From Microbispora sp. NBC_01189 (GTDB taxonomy: Bacteria; Actinomycetota; Actinomycetes; Streptosporangiales; Streptosporangiaceae): a DNA stretch of 64,000 bases. The notes beneath the pieces are model-generated. The model was not told the DNA's origin. It ran no database searches and was given only the letters and a program-made list of their open reading frames with translations. The stretch lies in the NCBI RefSeq assembly GCF_036010665.1, contig NZ_CP108581.1:2895501-2959500 (forward strand), given 5' to 3'. The position numbers were made by a program, and so were the translations under genes. Of this stretch, positions 1-7,618 are shown one piece after another. Positions within the stretch are counted from its first letter, which is position 1. The number at the start of each line of letters is the position of its first letter.

Positions 1-569
1 CCCGCCACCTCGGCGGCGATCCCCACGCGTTCAGCGAGATCGTCCGGCGGCACCGCGACCGGATGTGGGCGGTCGCCCTGCGTACGCTGGGCGATCCCGA
101 CGAGGCCGCCGACGCGGTGCAGGACGCGTTCGTCTCGGCGTACCGGAAGGCGGACAGCTTCCGCGGCGAGGCGGCGGTCACGACGTGGCTGCACCGCATC
201 GTGGTGAACGCCTGCCTCGACCGCATGCGCCGCAAGTCGGTGCGGCCCGTCGCCGACGACGAACTCATCGAGGCCGCCGAGCGGGAGGCTCCGGCCACCG
301 ACCAGTCGAGCGAGCGGGAGGTCGCCCTGGAGGTGACGGCGGCGCTCAAGCTGCTGCCGCCCGACCAGCGGGCCGCGCTCGTGCTCGTCGACATGATGGG
401 CTACGCGGTGGACGACGCCGCCGCGGTGCTGGGCGTCCCGCCCGGAACGGTGAAAAGCCGCTGCGCGCGGGGCCGCGCCAAACTCGCCCCGATTCTTTCT
501 CATCTACGGAACCGATCAGACCTCACTCGCGTCTCATCCGGGAAGGGAGCAGAACTTCGTGACGGGTGA
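1..569 (+). CDS. sigM: ECF RNA polymerase sigma factor, SigM-like (5' end outside window)
   Basis: The reading frame is already open at base 3 and continues through the ATG at 63, so the gene is cut by the window edge rather than starting there. The visible part carries sigma region 2 (a GDPHAFSEIVRRHRD stretch, then DEAADAVQDAFVSAYRK and a WLHRIVVNACLDRMRR segment for -10 recognition) and region 4.2 near the end (LPPDQRAALVLVDMMGY then a VPPGTVKSRCARGRAKL helix-turn-helix). Its stop overlaps the next gene, a zinc anti-sigma factor, by 11 bp. The order sigma - anti-sigma - trxB - trxA beside parAB is the one around mycobacterial sigM, which is why SigM is proposed. Target promoters cannot be inferred here. 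Confidence 0.9.
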   Translation, partial: RHLGGDPHAFSEIVRRHRDRMWAVALRTLGDPDEAADAVQDAFVSAYRKADSFRGEAAVTTWLHRIVVNACLDRMRRKSVRPVADDELIEAAEREAPATDQSSEREVALEVTAALKLLPPDQRAALVLVDMMGYAVDDAAAVLGVPPGTVKSRCARGRAKLAPILSHLRNRSDLTRVSSGKGAELRDG

Positions 570-1533
570 CACGCACTACGACCTGGAGATTCTCGCCGAA
601 CTTGCGGAGGGTCTCCTCGACGAAACCACGGCACGGCTGGTCCGCGAACACCTCGCGGTCTGCGACCCCTGCGGGGAGCGCCTCGCCGACCTGGCCGCGG
701 TCCGCGAGGTCCTGGCGGCGGTGCCGGTGCCGGCGATGCCTCTGGGCGTCGCCAAGCGCATCGACCAGGCGCTGGCCGCCGCGGCCCCGGACTGGGACCG
801 CGTCATGCGAGACTCCCCCTGGGAGAACGCGCCGTGGGAGACCGTCGAGACTCCGGTCGAATCCATCGTCCCTTCCGGGGCGCCACAGCCGGGGCTCGTA
901 CCCGAGCCGGAGCCGGAGCCTGCGCCGGAGCGCGAGCTCGCGCCGGTCGCCGCGGCGACCGGTCCGCTGGGCGTCGTGTCCGGCGACGGGACGATCACGC
1001 CGATCGGGCGCCGCACGCGTGCGGGGGGCCGTAGGTCCACCAGGCGGCGCGCGTGGGCGATGCCCGCGGTGGCCGCCGCCGCCGCCGCGGCGGCGGTCGT
1101 CGTGGTCGGGGGCGGGGTCGCCGCCACCGGCCTGCTCTGGTCCGGCGGCCCGCGGCCGCAGTCCGCGCTCAGCCAGGGCGACGCGAGCCAGACCCCGGAG
1201 AAGACCCGCGCGCAGGCGCTGACCTACTCGACGTACGCCAGCGGCCACAACTACACCAGCCGGGAGCTGCGCGGGCCGCTGCTGGGCTACTTCGGCGTCG
1301 GTCCCGGCGTGGACGGCGCGTCCACGAACGACGATGGTCTCGACAGCTGCGTCAAGCAGTTCTCCACCGAGCTCGACCGCACGCCGATCGGGGTCGACAA
1401 GGCCCTGTACAACGGCAACGAGGCCACGATCATGGCGTTCTGGGAGGACAAGAACATCAACGCCGTACGCGTGGTCGTCGTGGACTCCGAGTGCCGCCGC
1501 CTGCGGCCGGAGGGCCTGGCCAGCTGGAGGTGA
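559..1533 (+). CDS. Membrane-anchored zinc-binding anti-sigma factor (ZAS/zf-HC2), cognate to SigM
   Basis: GTG start overlapping the sigma-factor stop, so translation is coupled. The N-terminal domain has the anti-sigma zinc motif H31-x3-C35-x2-C38 (REHLAVCDPCGE), expected to hold the sigma factor at the membrane. Residues about 100-165 are a Pro/Glu-rich and basic linker (repeated PEPEPE-type runs). One membrane segment lies at about residues 168-193 (Ala/Val rich, ending GLLW). The extracellular part of about 130 residues contains two cysteines (in DSCVKQ and DSECRR) that could form a disulfide. The partner is inferred from overlap. The extracytoplasmic part has no family I recognise. Confidence 0.85.
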   Translation: MTGDTHYDLEILAELAEGLLDETTARLVREHLAVCDPCGERLADLAAVREVLAAVPVPAMPLGVAKRIDQALAAAAPDWDRVMRDSPWENAPWETVETPVESIVPSGAPQPGLVPEPEPEPAPERELAPVAAATGPLGVVSGDGTITPIGRRTRAGGRRSTRRRAWAMPAVAAAAAAAAVVVVGGGVAATGLLWSGGPRPQSALSQGDASQTPEKTRAQALTYSTYASGHNYTSRELRGPLLGYFGVGPGVDGASTNDDGLDSCVKQFSTELDRTPIGVDKALYNGNEATIMAFWEDKNINAVRVVVVDSECRRLRPEGLASWR

Positions 1534-1592
1534 CCCGGCGCCGCTCCCGGCGGCACACGGCGTACGGCGCGAGCCGTACCATCGGCAGTGAC

Positions 1593-1621
1593 GAAGCCCC
1601 CCGCGACCTCCGGGGGGCTTC
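1593..1621 (+). terminator. Factor-independent hairpin after sigM/anti-sigma
   Basis: Perfect 10-bp inverted repeat GAAGCCCCCC / GGGGGGCTTC with a 9-nt loop, lying 60 bp after the anti-sigma stop and before trxB. No clear T run, as is common in high-GC actinomycetes. It separates the sigM unit from the trxBA promoter. Confidence 0.7.
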
Positions 1622-1668
1622 GCGTATGAGGGGGCTCCCGGTGCTCCGCGTGCCGGGGGTCGGCAGCG

Positions 1669-1694
1669 GGAATCGCCGGGCCCTAGGATCTGTT
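1669..1694 (+). promoter_or_regulatory. SigR-type (thiol stress) promoter of trxBA
   Basis: GGAAT at 1669-1673 and GTT at 1692-1694 are separated by exactly 18 bp. This matches the GGAAT-N18-GTT consensus of the Streptomyces SigR disulfide-stress sigma factor, known to drive trxBA. Transcription would begin near 1701, about 35 bp upstream of the TTG start of trxB. The match is seen in the sequence; SigR control is inferred from it. Confidence 0.75.
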
Positions 1695-1735
1695 GACGCG
1701 ATTGCACATCACACCGGGATCGGAAGGCTAGTCCG

Positions 1736-2665
1736 TTGAGCGACGTCCGTAACGTGATCATCATCGGATCGGGGCCCGCCGGCTACACGGCGGCCGTGTA
1801 CGCCGCGCGGGCGGACCTGCGGCCGCTCGTCTTCGAGGGCTCGGTCACCGCGGGTGGTGCGCTGATGAACACCACCGACGTGGAGAACTTCCCCGGGTTC
1901 CCGGACGGGATCATGGGTCCTGACCTGATGGACAACTTCCGCAAGCAGGCCGAGCGCTTTGGTGCCGAACTGGTGGCGGACGACGTCGTGGAGGTCGACC
2001 TGGAGGCCGACCCCAAGGTGGTCAAGACGTACACCGACACCTACCTGGCCAAGTCCGTGATCATCGCCACCGGCTCGCGCTACCGCGAGCTAGGCCTGGA
2101 GAACGAGAAGCGGCTGTCCGGCCGGGGCGTGTCGTGGTGTGCGACCTGTGACGGGTTCTTCTTCCGCGACCAGGAGATCGTGGTCGTCGGCGGCGGTGAC
2201 ACGGCGATGGAGGAGGCCATCTTCCTGACCCGGTTCGCCCGTACCGTCACCGTGATCCACCGCAGGGACACGCTGCGCGCCAGCAAGATCATGCAGGACC
2301 GGGCGTTCGCCAACGCGAAGATTCGCTTCGTCTGGGACAGCGAGGTCGTCGACGTGCTCGGCGAGGACCGGATCTCCGGCGTGCGCGTGCGCAACCTCAA
2401 GAGCGGTGAGGAGACCGACCTGCCGGTCGGGGGGCTGTTCATCGCCATCGGCCACGAGCCGCGCACGGAGTTGCTGAAGGGCCAGATCGATCTCGACGAC
2501 GAGGGGTACGTCCTCGTGGAGTCGCCGACGACCCGGACCAACATCGACGGTGTGTTCGCGGCGGGCGACGTCGTCGACCACATCTACCGTCAGGCGATCA
2601 CGGCCTCCGGGACCGGATGCTCCGCGGCGCTCGACGCCGAGCGCTGGCTGACGCTGAACGCCTGA
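1736..2665 (+). CDS. trxB: Thioredoxin-disulfide reductase (NADPH)
   Basis: Cytoplasmic flavoenzyme that passes electrons from NADPH through FAD to thioredoxin. The 309-residue length is normal for the low-Mr type. FAD-binding GSGPAGYTA is at about residues 11-19, the redox pair is C135-A-T-C138, NADPH-binding [10 protein letters not shown] follows, and the second FAD motif GVFAAGDV is near the C-terminus. The TTG start at 1736 is chosen because the protein then begins [13 protein letters not shown], the usual start of the family; no nearer ATG fits. The SigR-type promoter lies directly upstream and trxA follows 101 bp downstream, so the pair forms the thioredoxin system. Confidence 0.97.
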   Translation: MSDVRNVIIIGSGPAGYTAAVYAARADLRPLVFEGSVTAGGALMNTTDVENFPGFPDGIMGPDLMDNFRKQAERFGAELVADDVVEVDLEADPKVVKTYTDTYLAKSVIIATGSRYRELGLENEKRLSGRGVSWCATCDGFFFRDQEIVVVGGGDTAMEEAIFLTRFARTVTVIHRRDTLRASKIMQDRAFANAKIRFVWDSEVVDVLGEDRISGVRVRNLKSGEETDLPVGGLFIAIGHEPRTELLKGQIDLDDEGYVLVESPTTRTNIDGVFAAGDVVDHIYRQAITASGTGCSAALDAERWLTLNA

Positions 2666-2766
2666 GACCGTTTCCGGGACGGCCGCGGGATTCCGGGCGT
2701 CCGCGGGAATGCGGTGACCGTTCGCGCGGTTGCACCCACCACACCAGACACAAGGGGAGAGTTACC

Positions 2767-3090
2767 TTGGGCGCCATCAAGAGCGTGACGGACGCGAGCT
2801 TCGAGGCCGAGGTCCTCAAGAGCGACAAGCCGGTTCTCGTCGACTTCTGGGCCGAGTGGTGCGGTCCGTGCCGCCAGGTCGGGCCCATCCTCGAGGAGAT
2901 CGCCGCCGAGAACGCGGACAAGCTGACCATCGTCAAGCTGAACATCGACGAGAACCCGGCCACGCCGCGCGACTACGGCGTGCTGCAGATCCCGACGATG
3001 AACGTCTACAAGGGCGGCGAGGTCGTCAAGCAGATCATCGGCGCCAAGCCGAAGGCCATGCTGCTGCGCGAACTGCAGGATGTCCTCTGA
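2767..3090 (+). CDS. trxA: Thioredoxin
   Basis: Small cytoplasmic dithiol protein reduced by TrxB. The active site W31-C32-G33-P34-C35 sits at the start of the second helix, and the cis-proline segment [10 protein letters not shown] follows near residue 75. The TTG start at 2767 gives 107 residues, the normal length. It has a strong ribosome site AAGGGGA 8 bp upstream, and the frame open further upstream to 2617 has no such site. Probably cotranscribed with trxB from the SigR-type promoter; a strong hairpin follows at 3113-3145. Confidence 0.96.
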   Translation: MGAIKSVTDASFEAEVLKSDKPVLVDFWAEWCGPCRQVGPILEEIAAENADKLTIVKLNIDENPATPRDYGVLQIPTMNVYKGGEVVKQIIGAKPKAMLLRELQDVL

Positions 3091-3112
3091 CGCGCCCCGG
3101 ACGAAGCCGGCC

Positions 3113-3145
3113 GGAGCCCCCCGCGCAGTTCGCGTGGGGGGCTCC
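3113..3145 (+). terminator. Terminator after trxA
   Basis: GGAGCCCCCCGCG pairs with CGCGTGGGGGGCTCC around a short loop, 23 bp after the trxA stop. It closes the trxBA unit and faces the convergent GNAT gene. Confidence 0.75.
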
Positions 3146-3155
3146 GTCGTGTCCT

Positions 3156-3187
3156 GGGATCACTCGGAGTGGGGATCACTCGGAGTG
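3156..3187. repeat. Two perfect 16-bp tandem copies
   Basis: GGGATCACTCGGAGTG occurs at 3156-3171 and again, head to tail and without mismatch, at 3172-3187. Each copy contains the short palindrome CACTCGGAGTG. It lies in the convergent gap between trxA and the GNAT gene. Confidence 0.8.
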
Positions 3188-3210
3188 GCGATCGGGGGGC
3201 TGAGATCGCC

Positions 3211-3840
3211 TCAGACGGGCCGCAGCGCCCGCTCCGGGGACATCGAGCCGAGTAGGCGCTCCAGCGCCACCTCGACGTCCTCACGCCACGAGACGGCGGT
3301 CTTGAGCTCCAGACGGAGCCGGGGGAAGCGCAGATGCGGGCGGACGGTCTTGAACCCGACCGACAGCAGATAGTCCGCCGGGAGCAGGCAGCCGGGCTGC
3401 TCCCACTTGAGGTCGCCGAAGGCCTCTATCGCCCGTACGCCGCGGCGGGTGAGGTCCTTGGCGACGCCCTGCACGAGCATCCGGCCGAGCCCGCCTCCGG
3501 AGAACTCCGGCACGATGTGCGCGGTCGTCAGCAGCACCGCGTCGGAGCTGACCGGAGAGGTCGGGAACGCCACCGATCGGGGGACGTACAGCGGCGGGGC
3601 GTAGAGCACGAAACCGGCCGCCACGCCGTCGACGTAGGCGATCTTGCCGCAGCTCCCCCATTCGAGGAGGGTCGCGGAGATCCACGCCTCCTTCTCCAGG
3701 CCCGGGTCGCCCGCCTCCACCGCGCGCTCCCCACTGACGGGGTCGAGCTCCCAGAACACGCACCGCCGGCACCGGCGCGGCAGGTCATCGAGGTTGTCGA
3801 GGGTGACATTGACCAGCCGACGCGACACGTGATGCCCCAA
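3211..3840 (-). CDS. GNAT family N-acetyltransferase
   Basis: 209-residue protein with a GNAT fold: the beta4-alpha3 acetyl-CoA site is seen as TAHIVPEFSGGGLGRMLVQG (pyrophosphate loop GGGLGR). An N-terminal CRRC pair (RRCRRCVFWE) precedes the fold. The C-terminal 50 residues (PHLRFPRLRLELKTAVSW) are basic. The gene stands alone and converges on trxA. A GNAT gene between trxA and the parAB block recurs in actinomycetes, but its substrate is unknown, so none is proposed. Confidence 0.85.
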   Translation of the reverse strand: MGHHVSRRLVNVTLDNLDDLPRRCRRCVFWELDPVSGERAVEAGDPGLEKEAWISATLLEWGSCGKIAYVDGVAAGFVLYAPPLYVPRSVAFPTSPVSSDAVLLTTAHIVPEFSGGGLGRMLVQGVAKDLTRRGVRAIEAFGDLKWEQPGCLLPADYLLSVGFKTVRPHLRFPRLRLELKTAVSWREDVEVALERLLGSMSPERALRPV

Positions 3841-4086
3841 TCCCCGCTAGCGGTCCCGCCAGAAAAGCGCGCGAATACGGCGTCTACTGCACGCATCGTA
3901 ACTCAGCGGCAGGACGGGAGCGCGTACGCCACAAGAGCCACAGCTGACCGTTTACATCGCCCTCACGGTGAAACCAGTGAGACAGGAATGCAGGAAAAGG
4001 GGTCTGTGATGGTCAATACCCTGTTGTGAGCAGCGTGGCGCGTTACCGTACTCTGGATTTCTCGGCTATGTGATCGGAGGTGGACC

Positions 4087-5412
4087 GTGACGCATGAGCT
4101 TGATCACGGTCGGAAGGCCGCGGCCCACGGGTCGCGCATTGACGCCTACGTCGACAGGTACGCCGCCCGCGCCGCCGGGATGGTCGCCTCCGAGATCCGA
4201 GCTCTCTTCGCCGTCGCCTCGAGGCCCGAGGTGGTCTCGCTCGGCAGCGGCATGCCGTACATCACGGCCCTTCCCCTCGACGTGGTCGGCGATCTCGTCG
4301 CCGATCTGGTCGCCACGCGCGGTTCCGTCGCTCTGCAGTACGGCGGCGGCCAGGGCGACCCCGCTCTGCGGGAGCAGATCTGCGAGGTCATGCGCCTTGA
4401 GGGCATCGAAGCCGGTCCCGACGACATCATGGTCACCGTCGGCTCCCAGCAGGCGCTCGACCTCATCACCCGCATCTTCATCGACCCCGGTGACGTCGTG
4501 CTCGCCGAAGGGCCGTCCTACGCCGGAGCCCTCGGCACGTTCGCGGCCTACCAGGCGAAGGTCGTCCACATCGCGATGGACGACCAGGGGCTGATTCCCG
4601 AGTCGCTCGCGCAGACCATCTACGCCCTCCAGGCGGCGGGCAACCGGATCAAGTTCCTCTACACGATCCCGACCTTCCAGAATCCGGCCGGCGTGACGCT
4701 CAACGAGGTGCGCCGCCGCCAGGTGCTGGAGATCTGCCGCCGGGCCGGCGTGCTCGTCGTCGAGGACAACCCGTACGGCCTGCTCGGGTTCGATGGAGAG
4801 CCGATGCGGGCGTTGCGGGCCGACGATCCCGACGGTGTCGTCTACCTTGGCTCGTTCTCCAAGACCCTGGCCCCGGGCTTCCGCGTCGGCTGGGCCGTCG
4901 CCCCTCACGCGATCCGCGACAAGCTGGTCCTCGCCATGGAGTCGGCGGTGTTGTCGCACTCGACGTTCACCCAGCTCGCCGTGGGACAGTACCTCACGAC
5001 CCAGCCGTGGCGGGAGCAGATCAAGACGTTCCGGGAGCTGTACCGCGAGCGGCGTGACGCGATGCTGAGCGCACTCGAGGTGTTCATGCCGCCCGGGTGC
5101 ACGTGGACCCGCCCGGCCGGCGGCTTCTTCGTCTGGATGACGCTTCCAGAGGGGCTCAATTCGAAGGCTCTCCTCCCTCGCGCCATCGCCGAACGGGTCG
5201 CCTTCGTGCCCGGCACCGGGTTCTACTCCGACGGCGGCGGCACGCGGAACATGCGGCTGTCGTTCTGCTACCCGGAGCCGGACCGCATCAAGGAAGGCGT
5301 ACGCCGCCTCGCCGGGGTCATCGAGCAGGAGCTCAGGATGCGGGACACGTTCGGTACGGGTTCCATCCCGCGGCATGGGGGCGTGGACACCCCCGGCCCC
5401 GACCTCGCCTAG
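4087..5412 (+). CDS. PLP-dependent aminotransferase, class I/II (2-aminoadipate/MocR-like catalytic domain)
   Basis: Fold-type I aminotransferase of 441 residues without the N-terminal winged helix of MocR regulators. The PLP lysine is K259 in SFSKTLAPGFRVGW. The phosphate-binding GSQQALDLI, the NPYGLL segment and the C-terminal arginine segment MRLSFCYPEP are present. GTG start at 4087 with GGAGG 6 bp upstream. The family includes LysN-type 2-aminoadipate transaminases and alanine or aromatic transaminases, and the sequence does not decide among them. Location upstream of D-Ala-D-Ala ligase allows, but does not prove, a role in amino-acid supply for the cell wall. Confidence 0.88.
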   Translation: MTHELDHGRKAAAHGSRIDAYVDRYAARAAGMVASEIRALFAVASRPEVVSLGSGMPYITALPLDVVGDLVADLVATRGSVALQYGGGQGDPALREQICEVMRLEGIEAGPDDIMVTVGSQQALDLITRIFIDPGDVVLAEGPSYAGALGTFAAYQAKVVHIAMDDQGLIPESLAQTIYALQAAGNRIKFLYTIPTFQNPAGVTLNEVRRRQVLEICRRAGVLVVEDNPYGLLGFDGEPMRALRADDPDGVVYLGSFSKTLAPGFRVGWAVAPHAIRDKLVLAMESAVLSHSTFTQLAVGQYLTTQPWREQIKTFRELYRERRDAMLSALEVFMPPGCTWTRPAGGFFVWMTLPEGLNSKALLPRAIAERVAFVPGTGFYSDGGGTRNMRLSFCYPEPDRIKEGVRRLAGVIEQELRMRDTFGTGSIPRHGGVDTPGPDLA

Positions 5413-5598
5413 GAAGCGTCCGGCCTGTCTCGCTCAGGCGCGGTACGGCCCGCGCCCGAACCGGCGTAGCCTCTCCTACTGGGGTCGTCGCCTTTCGCCC
5501 CTCCTGTCGTGGCCGGGCCTGGACGACGACCGCCGGGAGGGGCACTAGCCTGTTCAGGCTGGCCGTACCGACTCCTCGACGCGAGAAAGGCCCTCTTC

Positions 5599-5802
5599 GT
5601 GAGCGAGCGAACGATGACCGCAGGATCGCCCCCCGCACATTCGCGGAGGGGAACGCGCCCCGGGCCGGGCAACGCCGATCACCGGTGGATCGGGGGTCGC
5701 GCCTCCCACAGCCGCGCGGGGTCTCCCGGTCCGCGTGTGCTGCGGGATGACCTGATCCAGTTCGGCGGCGTGTTCGTCCGCGTCGGTGGTGAGGCGGCAT
5801 GA
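5599..5802 (+). CDS. Small hypothetical protein translationally coupled to ddl
   Basis: GTG at 5599 (preceded by GAGAAAGG) opens a 67-residue frame. Its TGA (5800-5802) overlaps the ddl ATG (5799-5801) as ATGA, an arrangement typical of coupled genes. The protein is rich in Arg, Gly, Ser and Pro and ends DDLIQFGGVFVRVGGEAA. I recognise no family. The start GTGAGCGAGCGAACGATGACC resembles a repeat seen again at 24796, so the N-terminus could be repeat-derived. It may instead be an untranslated leader of ddl. Confidence 0.45.
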   Translation: MSERTMTAGSPPAHSRRGTRPGPGNADHRWIGGRASHSRAGSPGPRVLRDDLIQFGGVFVRVGGEAA

Positions 5803-6749
5803 GCGATCTGGGTCACGTGCTCGTCCTCGCCGGAGGGCTCTCCTACGAGCGTGAGGTCTCCCTGCGCTCCGGTCGCCGGGTGGCGGAGGTACTGCGGGCG
5901 GCCGGTGTGGACGTGGAGACGCGCGACACCGACGCCACCCTCGTACCCGCCGTGTTGTCGGACCCGCCGGACGCGGTGTTCGTCACCCTGCACGGCGGCG
6001 CCGGGGAGGACGGGGCCATCCGGTCCGTCCTGGAACTGCTCGACGTGCCCTACGTCGGCGCGACGCCGGACGCCTGCCGGGTCGCCTTCGACAAGCCCAC
6101 CGCCAAGGCGGTCGTCCGATCCTGGGGGCTCAACACCCCCGACTCGGTGGCGCTGCCCAAGGAGACGTTCCACGACCTCGGCGCGACCGCAGTGCTCGCC
6201 CGCATCGTCGACCGCCTCGGACTGCCGCTGTTCGTGAAGCCCTCACGTGGAGGGTCCGCGCTCGGCGCGTCGATCGTCCGCAGCGCCGAGGAGTTGCCCG
6301 CCGCGATGGTCGGCTGCTTCGCCTACGGGGACACCGCGTTGATCGAGCAGTACGTGCAAGGCGTGGAGGTCGCCGTATCCGTGGTGGATCTCGGCGACGG
6401 CCCGGTCGCCCTGCCTCCGGTGGAGATCGTGCCCGACCGCGGCGTCTACGACTACGCCGCCCGTTACACGGCCGGCCAGACGGAGTTCTTCGCGCCTGCC
6501 CGGCTCTCTCCCGAGGCCACCGAGGCGTGTGCGGGGATGGCCGTGGCCGCGCACACGGCGCTGGGCCTGCGCGACGTCTCCCGTACCGACATCATCGTCG
6601 ACGCCACCGGCAAGCCGTTCTTCCTTGAGGTGAACGTCGCCCCGGGCATGACGGAGACCTCCCTGCTTCCGATGGCCGCCGAAGCGGCTCACCGCGATCT
6701 GGGAACCCTCTGCAGGGGACTCCTGGAGCTTGCCGCGGCTCGCCGCTGA
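5799..6749 (+). CDS. ddl: D-alanine--D-alanine ligase
   Basis: ATP-grasp enzyme joining two D-alanines for peptidoglycan precursors in the cytoplasm. 316 residues. N-terminal fold with LAGGLSYEREVSLRSG (family glycine loop with serine), ATP-grasp lysine region LPLFVKPSRGGSALGAS, and the metal-binding C-terminal segment FFLEVNVAPGMTETSLLP. The ligands E and N in EVNVAPG are conserved. The ATG at 5799 overlaps the stop of a small upstream frame. A perfect parS site begins five bases after the stop. This gene lies where many mycobacteria carry cwlM. Confidence 0.93.
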   Translation: MSDLGHVLVLAGGLSYEREVSLRSGRRVAEVLRAAGVDVETRDTDATLVPAVLSDPPDAVFVTLHGGAGEDGAIRSVLELLDVPYVGATPDACRVAFDKPTAKAVVRSWGLNTPDSVALPKETFHDLGATAVLARIVDRLGLPLFVKPSRGGSALGASIVRSAEELPAAMVGCFAYGDTALIEQYVQGVEVAVSVVDLGDGPVALPPVEIVPDRGVYDYAARYTAGQTEFFAPARLSPEATEACAGMAVAAHTALGLRDVSRTDIIVDATGKPFFLEVNVAPGMTETSLLPMAAEAAHRDLGTLCRGLLELAAARR

Positions 6750-6753
6750 GCCT

Positions 6754-6769
6754 TGTTTCACGTGAAACA
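6754..6769. promoter_or_regulatory. parS: parS centromere site 1 (perfect)
   Basis: TGTTTCACGTGAAACA, a perfect 16-bp palindrome identical to the bacterial parS consensus bound by ParB. It sits immediately after ddl and 0.9 kb from parB. Two further copies are at 7599 and 9740. Confidence 0.97.
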
Positions 6770-6772
6770 CGC

Positions 6773-6810
6773 GCCGCCGCATGCGTGCCTATGGGCACGC
6801 ATGCGGCGGC
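6773..6810. terminator. Bidirectional hairpin between ddl and the VOC gene
   Basis: A 17-bp perfect inverted repeat (GCCGCCGCATGCGTGCC / GGCACGCATGCGGCGGC) with a 4-nt loop. It lies between the convergent ddl and VOC genes, directly abutting parS, and can serve both strands. Confidence 0.8.
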
Positions 6811-6823
6811 CGAAGCGACAGGG

Positions 6824-7279
6824 TCAGCCGAACCAGCTGTCGTAAGCGCTACCCAAACTGTCATGGGGCGGATCGGGAAGCACCTGGAAGAACTTCCATG
6901 CGTACCCATATGGATCGACGACCTCGGCGTACCGCTCTCCCCACGGGGCATCCACGGGGTCGGTGGCGATCTCACAAACGGCCGATCGGCAGTAGTCCAC
7001 CGCCGCCTCCACGTCGTCCATCGCGACGCCGATGACCACGCCCAAGCCTCGGGGACCGGCCAGGGTGCCTCGTTCACGCTCGCTGCCGGGAAACGGCATG
7101 CCCGTCAGGGCGTCGACGAGCAGTTGGAGATCGCCGCGTCGCAGGATCGCCATGATTATCCGGCCGTCGGGGCTGGACAGCGTCCCGGTCCGCTCGAACC
7201 CCAGACCCTCATAGAACGCGGCCGCCGCACTCACGTCCTCAACCCGAAGCCCTATCCGGAAGGGAGCCTCGTCGTTCAT
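6824..7279 (-). CDS. VOC (glyoxalase/bleomycin-resistance-like) superfamily protein
   Basis: 151 residues with two beta-alpha-beta-beta-beta units: the first begins FRIGLRVEDVSAAAAFYEGLGF and the second GVVIGVAMDDVEAAVDYC, ending in the usual EVVDPYGYAWKFFQ strand. Possible metal or ligand residues include the E of AEVVDP. Stand-alone gene converging on ddl. Substrate unknown; the family spans isomerases, dioxygenases and antibiotic-binding proteins. Confidence 0.8.
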   Translation of the reverse strand: MNDEAPFRIGLRVEDVSAAAAFYEGLGFERTGTLSSPDGRIIMAILRRGDLQLLVDALTGMPFPGSERERGTLAGPRGLGVVIGVAMDDVEAAVDYCRSAVCEIATDPVDAPWGERYAEVVDPYGYAWKFFQVLPDPPHDSLGSAYDSWFG

Positions 7280-7618
7280 CGCGCCTCCCCGGTTCGGCGT
7301 CGCCTGTGCCTGAGCACGTCGCCATCCTGAGCACGATTGGTGAGAAGCCGCGCCCAGTGTGATGGGCTCTCACGAGGATGTCCCGGTCCGCATGGGACCC
7401 AACTCATCGAAGGCGAGGCCCGGGTTCACGGGACGCGGCGAGTGACGACGTTGCCGGCCCGGCCTGCGCGGCTCCGAACACGGCCGGCGGAGCGGGGCTC
7501 AGAGAACTCCTGCCGCCCCTGCGGATTTCACCCGGCGTTCTCTCGCCTGCTGCGGCCACTTGGACGATCGAGGGCGGTTCATGCGCCGGCAGTGGCGCTG
7601 TTTCACGTGAAACAGCGG
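7280..7618. other. Non-coding gap between VOC gene and parB
   Basis: About 340 bp with no convincing gene. It holds the promoter side of the leftward VOC gene and the second parS site at its end. Open frames here lack a ribosome site and third-position G/C bias. Confidence 0.6.
7599..7614. promoter_or_regulatory. parS: parS centromere site 2 (perfect)
   Basis: TGTTTCACGTGAAACA, perfect palindrome, ending 5 bp before the parB stop codon (leftward gene), that is, at its 3' end. Confidence 0.97.
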
